48,181 bases of DNA from a bacterium (GCA_028716385.1 JAQUPX010000010.1:1-48181); one strand, 5' to 3'. Shown: positions 1-8,312, counted from the first letter of the stretch. Made by a program: numbers and translations. The notes: generated by a model from the sequence alone, not told the origin.

Positions 1-259
1 GTTTCCGATAGATATAAACTTTATTATCGTCTCCATAAAATGAAGAAGCGGTAGAGCAATTTTCAAGAAGTATCATCTTGCCTTTTTTATTTAATCCTTC
101 AATCATCATTGGGGTTTTATTCGGATAGAAATAAACTTTATAAGTTTCAATCAATGCAGTATGTTTGTTGTGCTTATCAAACTCAAGATTGTATTTACTT
201 TTTAATACATCCAGCGCCTTATCCCCTTTTTTGAAACACTTAACTGTCTCCTCTTTCAT
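1..259 (-). CDS. Unknown protein, 3' end cut by window edge
   Basis: An open frame starts with ATG at 259 and runs off the left edge after 86 codons without a stop. The start is supported by a strong ribosome binding site (AAAAGGAGGGAAAAATG). It overlaps the 3' end of the 223-residue gene by 20 bases, so the two are probably co-translated. The visible part begins MKEETVKCFKKGDKALDV and is basic, with no signal peptide or membrane segment. I do not recognise a family. The overlap and the strong ribosome binding site make it a real gene despite the truncation. Confidence 0.7.
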   Translation of the reverse strand, partial: MKEETVKCFKKGDKALDVLKSKYNLEFDKHNKHTALIETYKVYFYPNKTPMMIEGLNKKGKMILLENCSTASSFYGDDNKVYIYRK

Positions 260-911
260 TTTTCCCTCCTTTTTTGCACCATTCATATGGTTGTCCGCTG
301 AATAAAATAGCTTCATCCCAGTCAATTGTACCGCCATAATAATGTCCTTCTCTGTAATCCTTGTCTTTGTGCAATCTTTCAATCACGTCTAAAATTGCTT
401 TTACTGCTTTTGTAAACGTAATACTTGCACCTATAGCCAGACAGGAAACATTCATAGGAATATGCCCCCGGAACTTCTTGTCTCGCAGGGCATCGTCTAT
501 TTCTTTAATTATTTGCATCTCTTTTCTATGTTTATCAAAAATCTGCTCGGCTTTATCTATATCTTTTTTAATCAAATCTAACTCTTTATCTGGTATGTAC
601 CCATAAATATACAGGAATAATGTGGCAGCACATTTGAATCGCCAATAGGAACGGTTTGTTTTTAGGCTTGAGCCCAATGCGCGATAAATTTGTTCCAATT
701 CCCCATCTTTCATTATCTCTTTGCACCATTTATTCCAGAAAGCTTTTGCTTTTTTCACTTTTGATAAAGGCACATCTTCTAATATCTTATCTATTCCCTT
801 CTGTTGACTGGGGTGTTTAATATGTTTTTCAACTTCTTTCTGTGAGTGGTGACAAGTCTTTCCCCAGCTTTTAAGATTCTCTATCGCTTCTTTTTTGCCT
901 ATATTTCTCAT
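240..911 (-). CDS. Unknown soluble protein, 223 aa
   Basis: This is a complete frame of 223 residues, rich in Lys and Glu, predicted soluble and mostly helical, with no signal peptide. I do not recognise a family. Distinct patches are WGKTCHHS near residue 17 and YYGGTIDWDEAILFSGQPYEW near the C-terminus; the second looks like a conserved surface motif. No Shine-Dalgarno precedes the ATG at 911; instead an AT-rich perfect inverted repeat (923-945) lies 12 bases upstream. The downstream gene overlaps its 3' end by 20 bases. A small two-gene operon with a palindrome over its promoter could be autoregulated, but that is inference only. Confidence 0.65.
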   Translation of the reverse strand: MRNIGKKEAIENLKSWGKTCHHSQKEVEKHIKHPSQQKGIDKILEDVPLSKVKKAKAFWNKWCKEIMKDGELEQIYRALGSSLKTNRSYWRFKCAATLFLYIYGYIPDKELDLIKKDIDKAEQIFDKHRKEMQIIKEIDDALRDKKFRGHIPMNVSCLAIGASITFTKAVKAILDVIERLHKDKDYREGHYYGGTIDWDEAILFSGQPYEWCKKGGKNERGDS

Positions 912-922
912 TTGCGTATATT

Positions 923-945
923 AAATTATCTAATTAAGATAATTT
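923..945. promoter_or_regulatory. AT-rich perfect inverted repeat upstream of the 223-aa gene
   Basis: The arms AAATTATCT (923-931) and AGATAATTT (937-945) are perfect 9-bp reverse complements around the spacer AATTA. The element sits 12-34 bases upstream of the ATG at 911, where a promoter or operator would be. A function as operator is inferred from position only; AT-rich palindromes also arise by chance in AT-rich DNA. Confidence 0.35.
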
Positions 946-985
946 ATATTGCGTAACTATAACAGTGTCAAGAGGGAAATTTATT

Positions 986-1013
986 TAATAGTCGCTGTCC
1001 CTATTTTCCCTCC
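986..1013 (-). repeat. GGGACAG-type repeat, copy 1
   Basis: Read on the minus strand this segment is GGAGGGAAAATAGGGACAGC followed by GACTATTA. It matches the segment at 4564-4597 closely and in the same orientation. From memory, sequences of the form AATAGGGACAG(T/C)(A/G)ACTATTTA occur next to REP-associated Y1 (IS200-like) transposase genes in several bacterial groups. No transposase gene is present here, so I call this a relic or a repeat of unknown origin. The surrounding 912-1134 stretch shows nothing else. Confidence 0.45.
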
Positions 1014-1134
1014 AATACAGCACAGTCCGCCCTTCCAATATTGTCAATTGTACATCTGCCCAAGTCCCAGCATGAGGGCAAATATACATTCTGCAAAGAG
1101 CAGGCTGGCAATATATACAACTTATTTCTTGCTC

Positions 1135-3726
1135 TTACCTTAAGAGTGTAAGCTTTCTGGTTGCTTTGAAAGTATCTGTCTCAAGATGATAAAAGTAAAT
1201 TCCGCTTGCTACTTTTTGTCCGGCATTATCTTTCCCATCCCAATAAACTTTGTAATCTCCTGCTCTTTTTTCTTCATTTGCTAATATTTTGACTGTTCTG
1301 CCGGTAATATCATAAACTTTTAATAATACTTTGGTAGGGCTTGGCAGAAAATAGTTGATGCACGTAGAATGAATAAATGGATTAGGAAAATTTTGTATTC
1401 CGTTCAAAGCATCAGAGCGGATTGTAGTTTCATCTACTCCGATGATTGGAGCTGTGGGATAGGACACAAGAGCCTCTATCATCCAATCTCCTTCAAACCT
1501 TTTCCACCCTTCCCAATCTGGAACCCACCCCCACAAAATAAAGCCTGTGCCGTCGTTATAGTAGTTCACAATATTATCATAGTTCAAACTCTTAGAGGAA
1601 CCAGAATCCATACAGACTTTAACGCTTAACCACTGACTTGGGTAAGGTGAGGATACGGCTATATAAAATTGTCCATTTACTACAATTGGTGAACCGAACT
1701 CAACATATTCCCAATTTGGATAAAATGTAGATGCTGTAAATTGTTGCTGGTATAGAAGTGTGCCGGGGATGGGAATTCGGGTCCCCAAGATCTTGTTGGT
1801 GTCATTATCATTATATACAGAAACAACAAGGTCAAGTGGGTCACTAAAAGTATCGGCATAAACCATCATATAGGTGCCTTTCAAAGTGCATTGTTGGGCA
1901 GGATGAAATCTTACAGCAAAACTCCATGTGCTATCAACGGAACCAGCATACCCTGGATAGTAAGAATATCGTGCAGTTCCATCGTCATAGTATAACAAAT
2001 TCTCTGCATCTGGTTCAAATATTCCAACGGCATCAAATGCATCCTTAATTTCAGACTCAATCGTCGTAAATTCTGAAGGATAAAGGTCTGCAGCTGATTG
2101 AATAAGGAAATATCTTAAGTCAATAAAATAGGATTTTTCAGCAAGGTAGGTAGTCAAAGCTCTATACCAGAGTTGTTCACTTTTCTCTTTTGTAATTGAA
2201 TTACACATAAGATAACCTGCGTGACATGGTATTGTGCAGTTTATATGTACACCACCGTTGTCCTCGGAAGTATAAACATATTCATCCATATTTGCAGGGA
2301 GAGGGGCAAAACCACCGCCACTATTGTATGGGTCTGATATATCTCTTAGCGCATCACCAGATGTCCCGGGAGTGTAACAATCTTCGCCTATAAGCCAATC
2401 TTCCCTATCAACCATACAGCCAAAGAAATCAGAAAACGCCTCATTAAGTGCGCCATGCTGGTCTAAATATACAAGATTCGCAGTTGACTGGGTTACTGCA
2501 TGAGTTATTTCATGGGCTGTAATATCAAGAGCTCCAGCAAGATTGGAAAACAAAGTGTCATTCCCATCACCGTAAGTCATAAAAGCACCATTCCAATAAG
2601 CATTATTGAAATTTTGTCCATAATGAACTACACTTAGGAGAGAACCACCAGCATTATCCCAGCTATTTCTACCGTGTACACTATAGTAATAGGAATAGAC
2701 ACTATCAGTATAATAGGACGCGCTAACTCCTGCTTTTAAATATTCTCCATCGTTGAAGTTTTTATTGTTATTAGGGTCAACTATAAGATCGCAGGAGATA
2801 GTATCACTGTGTAAATTCCAAGTGCTTATTATCCCATTGGAAAGATTGGGATTAAAACTGCCAATATTAGGTGGTATTCCTGTCCACATAGGCTTTGAAG
2901 CATTTGCAAGATAATATTGTCCAGAGATCTCATAAATATTAAGATTAACTGTGTTCCCATTTAGAAGAACTCCCGTTCCAGTTGTTGCCCCATCATATTT
3001 AATATCATTATATTTGAGCAGAATACTGCCAGTTTTGGCGTCCACAAAATATTTCCAGTCTCCCGGTGGAAAAGCAACATTTAGGGTTACAAGCCATACA
3101 ATAGGATATCGTTTATCAAGAGAATAGATAACCAATTCACAGGTAGGGGCTGTAAGAAATTTACCTTTGTAGTTTAGGTCTTCCTTAGCTTTTGTAATTG
3201 CAGTTTCTTTGGAAATAGTAGGATTAATATCTACCTCAGGAGTAGGCTCGTACCTTCCATTAATAAGATATATTTTAGAATTTTTGTCAAAATGGACTAT
3301 TAGTTGACTTGCCCAAACTGGAATCCCTTTATAGTACTGATTTAATTTTACATGTGACATACCAACCTTATCATTCTGTATATTCTTTACCTTGAATTCG
3401 TTTCTTGGGTCTTTCAACAGAAACCCTTCTTTATGTTTCTCAAGAAACGACAAAGCACTTCCTATTTTATCGGACTTTGATGTAGTTGCAAAAGTTCCTT
3501 TTACAAAAATAGGAGTTTCATTTTTCTCATCAAATTTTACTGCCACTTCTCCTTGTGCATCAGCCCTTAAGTTTTGAATTAGTTTCTCCCGAACAACAAC
3601 TTTGGACTTTTCTTTGTCTATTTTCTGTGGGATTCCTTGTGCTGTCCCATTTTTACTCATACCAAACAAGGCAGTTGTTCCAAAGAAAATAAGTAATCCA
3701 TAAATCAATATTTTATTTCTATACAT
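1135..3726 (-). CDS. Secreted thermolysin-like (M4) metalloprotease with C-terminal sorting domain
   Basis: This is an exported zinc endopeptidase of 863 residues. Order of parts: signal peptide (about 1-30), FTP/PepSY inhibitory propeptide (about 75-235, including YYKGIPVWASQLIVHF), M4 catalytic domain (about 245-575), a beta-rich domain, and a C-terminal sorting domain (about the last 85 residues, with FPNPF, YDITGR and GIYFYHL). Catalytic residues are visible: zinc ligands H405 and H409 in HEITH, base E406, third ligand E429 in GALNEAFSD, and the later DNGGVHIN histidine. The start has a strong ribosome binding site (AGGAGGGAGGAATG). The propeptide implies self-processing after export. The sorting domain indicates cell-surface or Por-type secretion. 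It follows a lipoprotein gene 40 bases upstream. Confidence 0.95.
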   Translation of the reverse strand: MYRNKILIYGLLIFFGTTALFGMSKNGTAQGIPQKIDKEKSKVVVREKLIQNLRADAQGEVAVKFDEKNETPIFVKGTFATTSKSDKIGSALSFLEKHKEGFLLKDPRNEFKVKNIQNDKVGMSHVKLNQYYKGIPVWASQLIVHFDKNSKIYLINGRYEPTPEVDINPTISKETAITKAKEDLNYKGKFLTAPTCELVIYSLDKRYPIVWLVTLNVAFPPGDWKYFVDAKTGSILLKYNDIKYDGATTGTGVLLNGNTVNLNIYEISGQYYLANASKPMWTGIPPNIGSFNPNLSNGIISTWNLHSDTISCDLIVDPNNNKNFNDGEYLKAGVSASYYTDSVYSYYYSVHGRNSWDNAGGSLLSVVHYGQNFNNAYWNGAFMTYGDGNDTLFSNLAGALDITAHEITHAVTQSTANLVYLDQHGALNEAFSDFFGCMVDREDWLIGEDCYTPGTSGDALRDISDPYNSGGGFAPLPANMDEYVYTSEDNGGVHINCTIPCHAGYLMCNSITKEKSEQLWYRALTTYLAEKSYFIDLRYFLIQSAADLYPSEFTTIESEIKDAFDAVGIFEPDAENLLYYDDGTARYSYYPGYAGSVDSTWSFAVRFHPAQQCTLKGTYMMVYADTFSDPLDLVVSVYNDNDTNKILGTRIPIPGTLLYQQQFTASTFYPNWEYVEFGSPIVVNGQFYIAVSSPYPSQWLSVKVCMDSGSSKSLNYDNIVNYYNDGTGFILWGWVPDWEGWKRFEGDWMIEALVSYPTAPIIGVDETTIRSDALNGIQNFPNPFIHSTCINYFLPSPTKVLLKVYDITGRTVKILANEEKRAGDYKVYWDGKDNAGQKVASGIYFYHLETDTFKATRKLTLLR

Positions 3727-3766
3727 TCCTCCCTCCTATATTTTTTTAACAAAATAATAAGCTACG

Positions 3767-4225
3767 TTATTCTACTCCATACACTTTTAATCTATCATAA
3801 AGAGAAGAATAAAACTTATCTGCAAGTTGTTCATCATCATCTTTATCTTCCCAATTTCCATCTTTAGGCTTATATTGGCAAGGGCAACGAAATGTTACGC
3901 GATAAATACTATCCCCTAAAACGTCTGCAGTTACTTTTTCTCTACTATGAGATCCTGCCAAACTATTGCTCCAATCGTCATTTGTTTTCCAGTCACTTTC
4001 TATATATCCCCGTGATTCGGATTCTTTTACAATTTGAAATTTCTCTGCAATTATTGAATAAACCGCAGACCATATTTCTTTATGGGAACACCTGTAACGA
4101 ATAGATTTTGCCTTATAAACATCTGCTTGATATTGTTTTTGGCGTGCTATTTCTTCTTGTGAAGTGGCACAACCAGATAAAAATATAGCTCCTGTTAACG
4201 CAACCAAAGTAATTATTGTTCGCAT
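3767..4225 (-). CDS. Small lipoprotein, 152 aa
   Basis: The frame extends upstream, but the real start is the ATG at 4225: it is preceded by AAAAAGGAGGAAGC, and it puts a lipoprotein signal peptide (MRTIITLVALTGAIFLSGC) at the N-terminus, with the lipid-modified Cys at residue 19. The mature part begins with a charged helix and then has a compact alpha/beta region with SIRYRCSHKEIWSAVYSII and YRVTFRCPCQYKP, which I do not assign to a family. It probably sits on the inner face of the outer membrane or on the periplasmic side of the inner membrane. Its leader (4226-4420) is unusually structured. The M4 protease gene follows 40 bases downstream, so the two may form one transcript. Confidence 0.8.
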   Translation of the reverse strand: MRTIITLVALTGAIFLSGCATSQEEIARQKQYQADVYKAKSIRYRCSHKEIWSAVYSIIAEKFQIVKESESRGYIESDWKTNDDWSNSLAGSHSREKVTADVLGDSIYRVTFRCPCQYKPKDGNWEDKDDDEQLADKFYSSLYDRLKVYGVE

Positions 4226-4289
4226 GCTTCCTCCTTTTTCAACAAAATACATTCTGAACTGCAGGATTCTGTTATATAATCTACCTCCT

Positions 4290-4420
4290 TGCCCCAACAA
4301 ATAGAAAGGGGCACTCAAATTGCCCAGTTATCTCATTTTACTGAGACAACTACCTTCGCAAAGTCTTGGAGCAACAGAGCACCCCGAATTATCGAGGTAA
4401 CTCACTTGGCTTTGCGAAGG
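4290..4420 (-). ncRNA. Structured leader or candidate RNA element upstream of the lipoprotein gene
   Basis: Read as minus-strand RNA, this 131-nt segment holds four stems. An outer 11-bp perfect stem pairs 4410-4420 with 4353-4363 (CCTTCGCAAAG/CTTTGCGAAGG). Inside it is a 7-bp stem with a TAAT loop at 4381-4398 (ACCTCGA/TCGGGGT, one G-U). Next is a 10-bp stem at 4326-4351 (AGTTGTCTCA/TGAGATAACT, one G-U) with a 6-nt loop. Last is a 6-bp GC stem at 4290-4313 (TGCCCC/GGGGCA). The two G-U pairs make the minus strand the better folding strand. An SD-like AAGGAGGT follows at 4283-4290 without a start codon. I recognise no known riboswitch class. It could be a leader, a small RNA, or a mobile-element end. 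Confidence 0.4.
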
Positions 4421-4563
4421 CTTTAAACAAGTAAGTTACAAATTAAAAATAAGTATCAAAGAACTGGTTCCAATGTAAAACGGGGATAGGGAAAAGTCAA
4501 GGGGAAAGTGATTTTTTAAGGTGTTTAGTTGAAAAACATTGAAAAATTTGCCTATACGGAAGA

Positions 4564-4597
4564 AAATAAATAGTTACTGTCCCTAATTTTTACCTCC
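4564..4597 (-). repeat. GGGACAG-type repeat, copy 2
   Basis: On the minus strand the core reads TTAGGGACAGTAACTATTTA and is preceded by a GGAGG run, as in the copy at 986-1013. The two copies share orientation and lie either side of the lipoprotein and M4 protease genes, about 3.5 kb apart. They may be remnants of a Y1-transposase (REP-like) element; no transposase gene remains. Confidence 0.45.
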
Positions 4598-4683
4598 GTT
4601 CAACCGTTCAATTGAACGCCATTGAACGGACATCTATTCAATGGCGTTCAAAACTGTTCAATCCTTACCACAATTACGTTCAA
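4598..4683. repeat. Cluster of GTTCAA/TTGAAC words with nested palindromes
   Basis: Seven copies of the hexamer GTTCAA occur in 86 bases: direct at 4598-4603, 4606-4611, 4646-4651, 4656-4661 and 4678-4683, inverted at 4612-4617 and 4622-4627. Within them are a 14-bp perfect palindrome (CGTTCAATTGAACG, 4605-4618) and a 15-bp perfect inverted repeat (TTGAACGCCATTGAA at 4612-4626 with its complement at 4637-4651, 10-nt loop). Only one branch of these overlapping structures can form at a time. The arrangement resembles protein-binding iterons or a folded single-strand site; no partner gene is identifiable. Confidence 0.5.
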
Positions 4684-4879
4684 GGCAAATAATGAGAGAA
4701 TACTTTAAAAACCATTTTTTCTACCTAATTTAACCGCTTATACGCTTACTTTCTACAATCCTTCATAGTGTTTGCCAGTGTTTTAATAAGCACATTGACG
4801 CTGGTGCCGATATGTTATGACTTGGGTCACAAGAACATACAAAATAGCATGATATATGCGGAATTTTCCCATATGAATA

Positions 4880-4913
4880 TTCCATACAGAAAAGGAACGG
4901 TTTCTGTATGGAA
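4880..4913 (-). terminator. 13-bp perfect hairpin after the restriction operon
   Basis: The arms TTCCATACAGAAA (4880-4892) and TTTCTGTATGGAA (4901-4913) are perfect complements with an 8-nt loop. The hairpin begins about 40 bases after the stop codon of the minus-strand nuclease-like gene, the expected place for the end of the long restriction operon. There is no T-run after the stem in the minus direction, so it is either a non-canonical terminator or a stem that protects the 3' end of the mRNA. Confidence 0.4.
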
Positions 4914-4952
4914 AATCTATAAAAAGAGCGGTGTTTTGACGTAGGGTTAATT

Positions 4953-5549
4953 TTATCTCAAGGACTCTATATTGAATTGCAAGGGAATCTCTTCTGCTTC
5001 CCATTTTTGAGTATCAAAATATATAATCATAATTTCTATTCCCTCAGAGGTAGATAATGTTGTAATTGTTTTGCAAGCATTTGCTAATGAATTTGTATCT
5101 CCAATTACAACTTCTACTGCGTAAAGGTAAGGAGATTTAAATGCCGGATTTGTTTTAAAATCTATCAGTTTTTCAAAATCGTCACTTATAGAGCTTATAT
5201 ATTCAGTACGTTTAAATTCCATTACGAGAAGGTTTTTATTTGCATCTGGTATATGGAAAATAAAATCGGGTATTTTCTCTTTCTCAAAGTAGGGCTGGTA
5301 ACTTTTATTAACTTCTGGTTGTATAATGTATCCACCTAAATTTACTTTTTTTTCATCTATTAATTTCCGGAGTTGATGATAAAACTCATAAGCAAAAGGT
5401 CTTTCTTGGTATTTTTCAAGCTTTCTTTTAATAATAGGGTTATTCTCATCAATGCCTATTTTTGAAAGTTTTACAAACTTTTTATCCATATTTTCTAAAG
5501 CTTTTTTTATTATATCTATCATTTCAATAAATAGTCTTTTTTTGCTCAC
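4953..5549 (-). CDS. Putative PD-(D/E)xK nuclease-like protein, 198 aa
   Basis: This soluble 198-residue protein contains KIPDFIFHIPDANKNLLVME followed by FKR, the spacing expected of a PD-(D/E)xK nuclease core (Asp of PDF, then Glu and Lys of EFK). The fold prediction around it (strand, strand, helix, strand) also fits. I do not recognise a named family. The open frame begins with GTG at 5549, inside the tail of the decayed tautomerase; an ATG at codon 10 (5522) is an alternative start and neither has a clear ribosome binding site. It is the last gene of the restriction operon and could be an accessory nuclease, or simply a recently inserted neighbour. Confidence 0.6.
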   Translation of the reverse strand: MSKKRLFIEMIDIIKKALENMDKKFVKLSKIGIDENNPIIKRKLEKYQERPFAYEFYHQLRKLIDEKKVNLGGYIIQPEVNKSYQPYFEKEKIPDFIFHIPDANKNLLVMEFKRTEYISSISDDFEKLIDFKTNPAFKSPYLYAVEVVIGDTNSLANACKTITTLSTSEGIEIMIIYFDTQKWEAEEIPLQFNIESLR

Positions 5550-5708
5550 CCATTCCCCAGTTTTCCTTCGGTTGCTCGTTTATGCTAATATGAACAGCTT
5601 TTTTAGGGCAATAAATAGTATCACCGTATCCGTAATCTCTTTTACAAGCTTTCCCTTCTGCTCTATTGTTGTTGTTCCTTTCCATAAATCTATTCTTATT
5701 AGTGGCAT
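5524..5708 (-). pseudogene. Frameshifted 4-oxalocrotonate tautomerase-like gene
   Basis: Starting at the ATG at 5708, one frame reads MPLIRIDLWKGTTTIEQKGK then LVKEITDTV, which is the N-terminal half of a 4-OT family tautomerase with the catalytic Pro2. It then runs to a stop at 5580. A second frame picks up CPKKAVHISINEQPKENWGM, the matching C-terminal half, and stops at 5524. A single frameshift around 5620-5635 joins the two. Intact family members are about 60-80 residues, and this pair covers that length. The tail after GMG is not family-like. Either the gene is decayed or the sequence has an indel error. It lies between Res and the nuclease-like gene and overlaps the latter's start. Confidence 0.7.
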
Positions 5709-5729
5709 GGTTATACCTACTCTCATCCT

Positions 5730-8312
5730 CTACAATTTCATTGCTTGATTCAAAATAAACTTCAGTTCGTATTCAGTTTTAATAATACTATCTGGAATTA
5801 ATTTGTATTCCCAAGGTTTTGCTCCTTTAATTTCTGAAGCAGCTTTACACCAAATAATTGCTGCCATTGCCTTTTGCAATACTTCTTCATCTATTTTAGG
5901 ACTTAATTCATTTTGGGCTTTTATTTCTATCATATATTTTATTTTGTCTGTCTCAAGTATGAAATCAGGAGTATAGTTTTTTCCTTTGTAGATTATCGGT
6001 ATATTACCTTCAGGTGGTCTAATCCATTTTATTGATTCCGAGTCTTTTTCAAGAATTGAAGCAAAATCTTTTTCTGGTGTAGAATCGAAAGAAACTCGAA
6101 GATATAATGTCTTTTTAAATCCTTCAAAAATATATTTTTGAATATCACTTTTAGGTACATCTTTGCTATAATGGACAATTCCACCTTCAGCAAAAACTGT
6201 TTTTGAAGAAGATTTAAACTTTATAAAACTACTTTTAACATATATTTTTTGTTGTGTGTTATCTTGAATATTATTCTCAATTTGGTTTTTCATGTCTTTT
6301 ATAATAGTATCTCTGTAAAGATGAACAATTTTTTTGAGTTCTTCAATCGGTTTATTAATAACTGAAAGATAACTATCAACGATACTCAGCACTATTTCTT
6401 TATCGTTTACAACATCCAGTTCTGCTATGGCATCAATTAATCTACCTGCTAAAAATGCTCTTGGGTTTTCAATTTCCATTACTTCTAACTTTTCACCTAA
6501 TGCTTCTTTTCCGGAAGACAAATCATGGGTTAAAATATGTTGTTCTACTAATTCAAACGGACCAATGTTTACAGCAATTTTGAATGACTCCAGTTTCTTG
6601 TCGGTAGAAGTTTCTATTCTTATGTCCGGAACATCTATATTTGCTAATGCATAATTATGCAATTGTGTTTTTAGTTCAGTTCTAAGCGTTGTGGGGTCGA
6701 AAGGTTTCTGCTCCAGTTCATCTGTTGGCATAGGGAATAAGGTTGGATGAGCTGCGACTTGACTTTCTGTCCCTCCAGTAGTTATGCTTTTCATTCGTGT
6801 TTCATGATTCTTCGCTTCTTTGGAAACTATAAAATCTAGCATTTCATTTAGCCGTTTCTCATCTGTAAGTTCTGAAGTAAAGATCATGTTCTTTTGTTCT
6901 GACAACGTATCAAGAACTTTATCTAAGTTAATATACGAATGTTGCACCGGAATGGTTTTAACAGAACGGAAATCTTTGTCAGGAAGCTCTTTGAATTTGA
7001 AAATAGGACTATCTTTTGCTGCCTGAATTAATTTAGCATATTGGTCATGTGAAATAATTTCCAATGAATCAAGGTCTTCATCACCGGTTAAGTATCCAAA
7101 TGGCAAACGTAGGCCTCTCCCAATAGTTTGTTCCGTTAGTATTTCACTTACAGAAGCCCTCAAAGGAATAATAGTATACAGATTTTTAACATCCCATCCT
7201 TCTTTAAGCATATTGACATGAATGACTATTTCAACAGTATTTGTAGGTTGTTCCACTAGTAATAAACGCTGAATATTTTCGTCACTTTCCTCGCCAGTTT
7301 TCCCTGAATGAATTTCAATAACTTTTCCCTTATATATACCATCACAAAAGCTTCTTGATTCAAGTAGTTCACGGATTCGACTTGCATCTTTAGTATCTTT
7401 TGTTGAAATTAAAACAAAGGGCTTAACTAAAGGCAAATTATTCGTATTACAATATTCCAAGAGCCTTCCTTTTTTGCGTTCATGTCTTGCCATCCCATCA
7501 AGAAGCTTTAATTTTTCTATCTCTTCGGCGTCAGAAGTTGTAAGGTTGGTTCTTGTAACAACATAAGGAGTCTTAACATATTTGCCTATAGATTGAGCCA
7601 GATTAAAAGAGTAAATAACATTTTTTTCATATTTAGGTGTTGCTGTGAATTCTAATCCAAGCACTGGTTTTAGATGATTAATAGCTGTTAAAGATGCCTC
7701 GCCTCTATAGCGATGGCTCTCATCCATCAAGACTACAAGGTCATCCATATTTTGCAAAATAGCTGAGAATGAATTTCCTAAATATTCATTAAAACGATGA
7801 AATTTAAATTCTGTATCTGTTCTCGGTGTAAATATTTTACCGATATTAAAGATGAAAATATTTGCTGGATTCCATATATCCTTTTGTTCTGGTCGGAACC
7901 TAATATAATTATCAACATCATAAATCTTTGGGGCAGGAAAATCTAATCCTACAAACATATATTTAGGATGATTGGGATTCAACTCTGAACGTAATTTTTC
8001 GTATATCGTTATATTGGGAGCAATAATAAAGTAGTTTCTATATCCTTTTTGTTTCCAAAGATAATATATAAAAGCTCCCATAAGACGGGTCTTTCCTACT
8101 CCTGTGGCTAAAGCAAAACAGAAAGAAGGGAATTGAGTGTCAAATTCTACAGGTTTTGCATATTTACTTTTATCATTTGCGATATTTAATACTGAAGCAA
8201 GACTGGAGTTTTTATAATCAATTGTTGCACTGATTTCCTCTAATAAACAAAGTGCTTCATATTGTGGGGTGCGTAAACTCATATATTTTCTTATCTGTTC
8301 TGATATGCTCAC
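5730..8312 (-). CDS. res: Type III restriction enzyme helicase-nuclease subunit (Res)
   Basis: This 860-residue protein is the restriction subunit of a type III-like system: an SF2 translocase with a nuclease tail. Walker A is ATGVGKT (69-75), the DExH box appears as MDESH (196-200), and EFTATPKYEK is the following SAT-like motif. Motif VI is EQTIGRGLRLPFG. The C-terminus carries a PD-(D/E)xK core: PDF at 782-784 and EIK at 796-798. The start is GTG at 8312, directly after the Mod stop codon, and AGGAGG lies 8 bases upstream inside the Mod gene, so translation is coupled. Res cuts only in complex with Mod after ATP-driven movement in known type III systems. Length is somewhat shorter than the usual 900-1000 residues. 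Confidence 0.92.
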   Translation of the reverse strand: MSISEQIRKYMSLRTPQYEALCLLEEISATIDYKNSSLASVLNIANDKSKYAKPVEFDTQFPSFCFALATGVGKTRLMGAFIYYLWKQKGYRNYFIIAPNITIYEKLRSELNPNHPKYMFVGLDFPAPKIYDVDNYIRFRPEQKDIWNPANIFIFNIGKIFTPRTDTEFKFHRFNEYLGNSFSAILQNMDDLVVLMDESHRYRGEASLTAINHLKPVLGLEFTATPKYEKNVIYSFNLAQSIGKYVKTPYVVTRTNLTTSDAEEIEKLKLLDGMARHERKKGRLLEYCNTNNLPLVKPFVLISTKDTKDASRIRELLESRSFCDGIYKGKVIEIHSGKTGEESDENIQRLLLVEQPTNTVEIVIHVNMLKEGWDVKNLYTIIPLRASVSEILTEQTIGRGLRLPFGYLTGDEDLDSLEIISHDQYAKLIQAAKDSPIFKFKELPDKDFRSVKTIPVQHSYINLDKVLDTLSEQKNMIFTSELTDEKRLNEMLDFIVSKEAKNHETRMKSITTGGTESQVAAHPTLFPMPTDELEQKPFDPTTLRTELKTQLHNYALANIDVPDIRIETSTDKKLESFKIAVNIGPFELVEQHILTHDLSSGKEALGEKLEVMEIENPRAFLAGRLIDAIAELDVVNDKEIVLSIVDSYLSVINKPIEELKKIVHLYRDTIIKDMKNQIENNIQDNTQQKIYVKSSFIKFKSSSKTVFAEGGIVHYSKDVPKSDIQKYIFEGFKKTLYLRVSFDSTPEKDFASILEKDSESIKWIRPPEGNIPIIYKGKNYTPDFILETDKIKYMIEIKAQNELSPKIDEEVLQKAMAAIIWCKAASEIKGAKPWEYKLIPDSIIKTEYELKFILNQAMKL

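Larger units (their letters stand above)
4421..4952. other. Gene-free stretch with palindromes and repeats
   Basis: No credible gene is seen between the lipoprotein leader and the nuclease-like gene ending at 4953; open frames here are short, lack ribosome binding sites and cross the hairpins. The stretch contains a GGGACAG-type repeat (4564-4597), a cluster of GTTCAA words with a 15-bp perfect inverted repeat (4598-4683), and a 13-bp hairpin (4880-4913). The remaining parts (4421-4563 and 4684-4879) show nothing I can name. Confidence 0.6.

Noticed and set aside
4783..5004. 73-codon minus-strand open frame at the end of the nuclease-like gene
   Set aside because: It overlaps that gene in another frame and passes through the 13-bp hairpin; composition is not protein-like.
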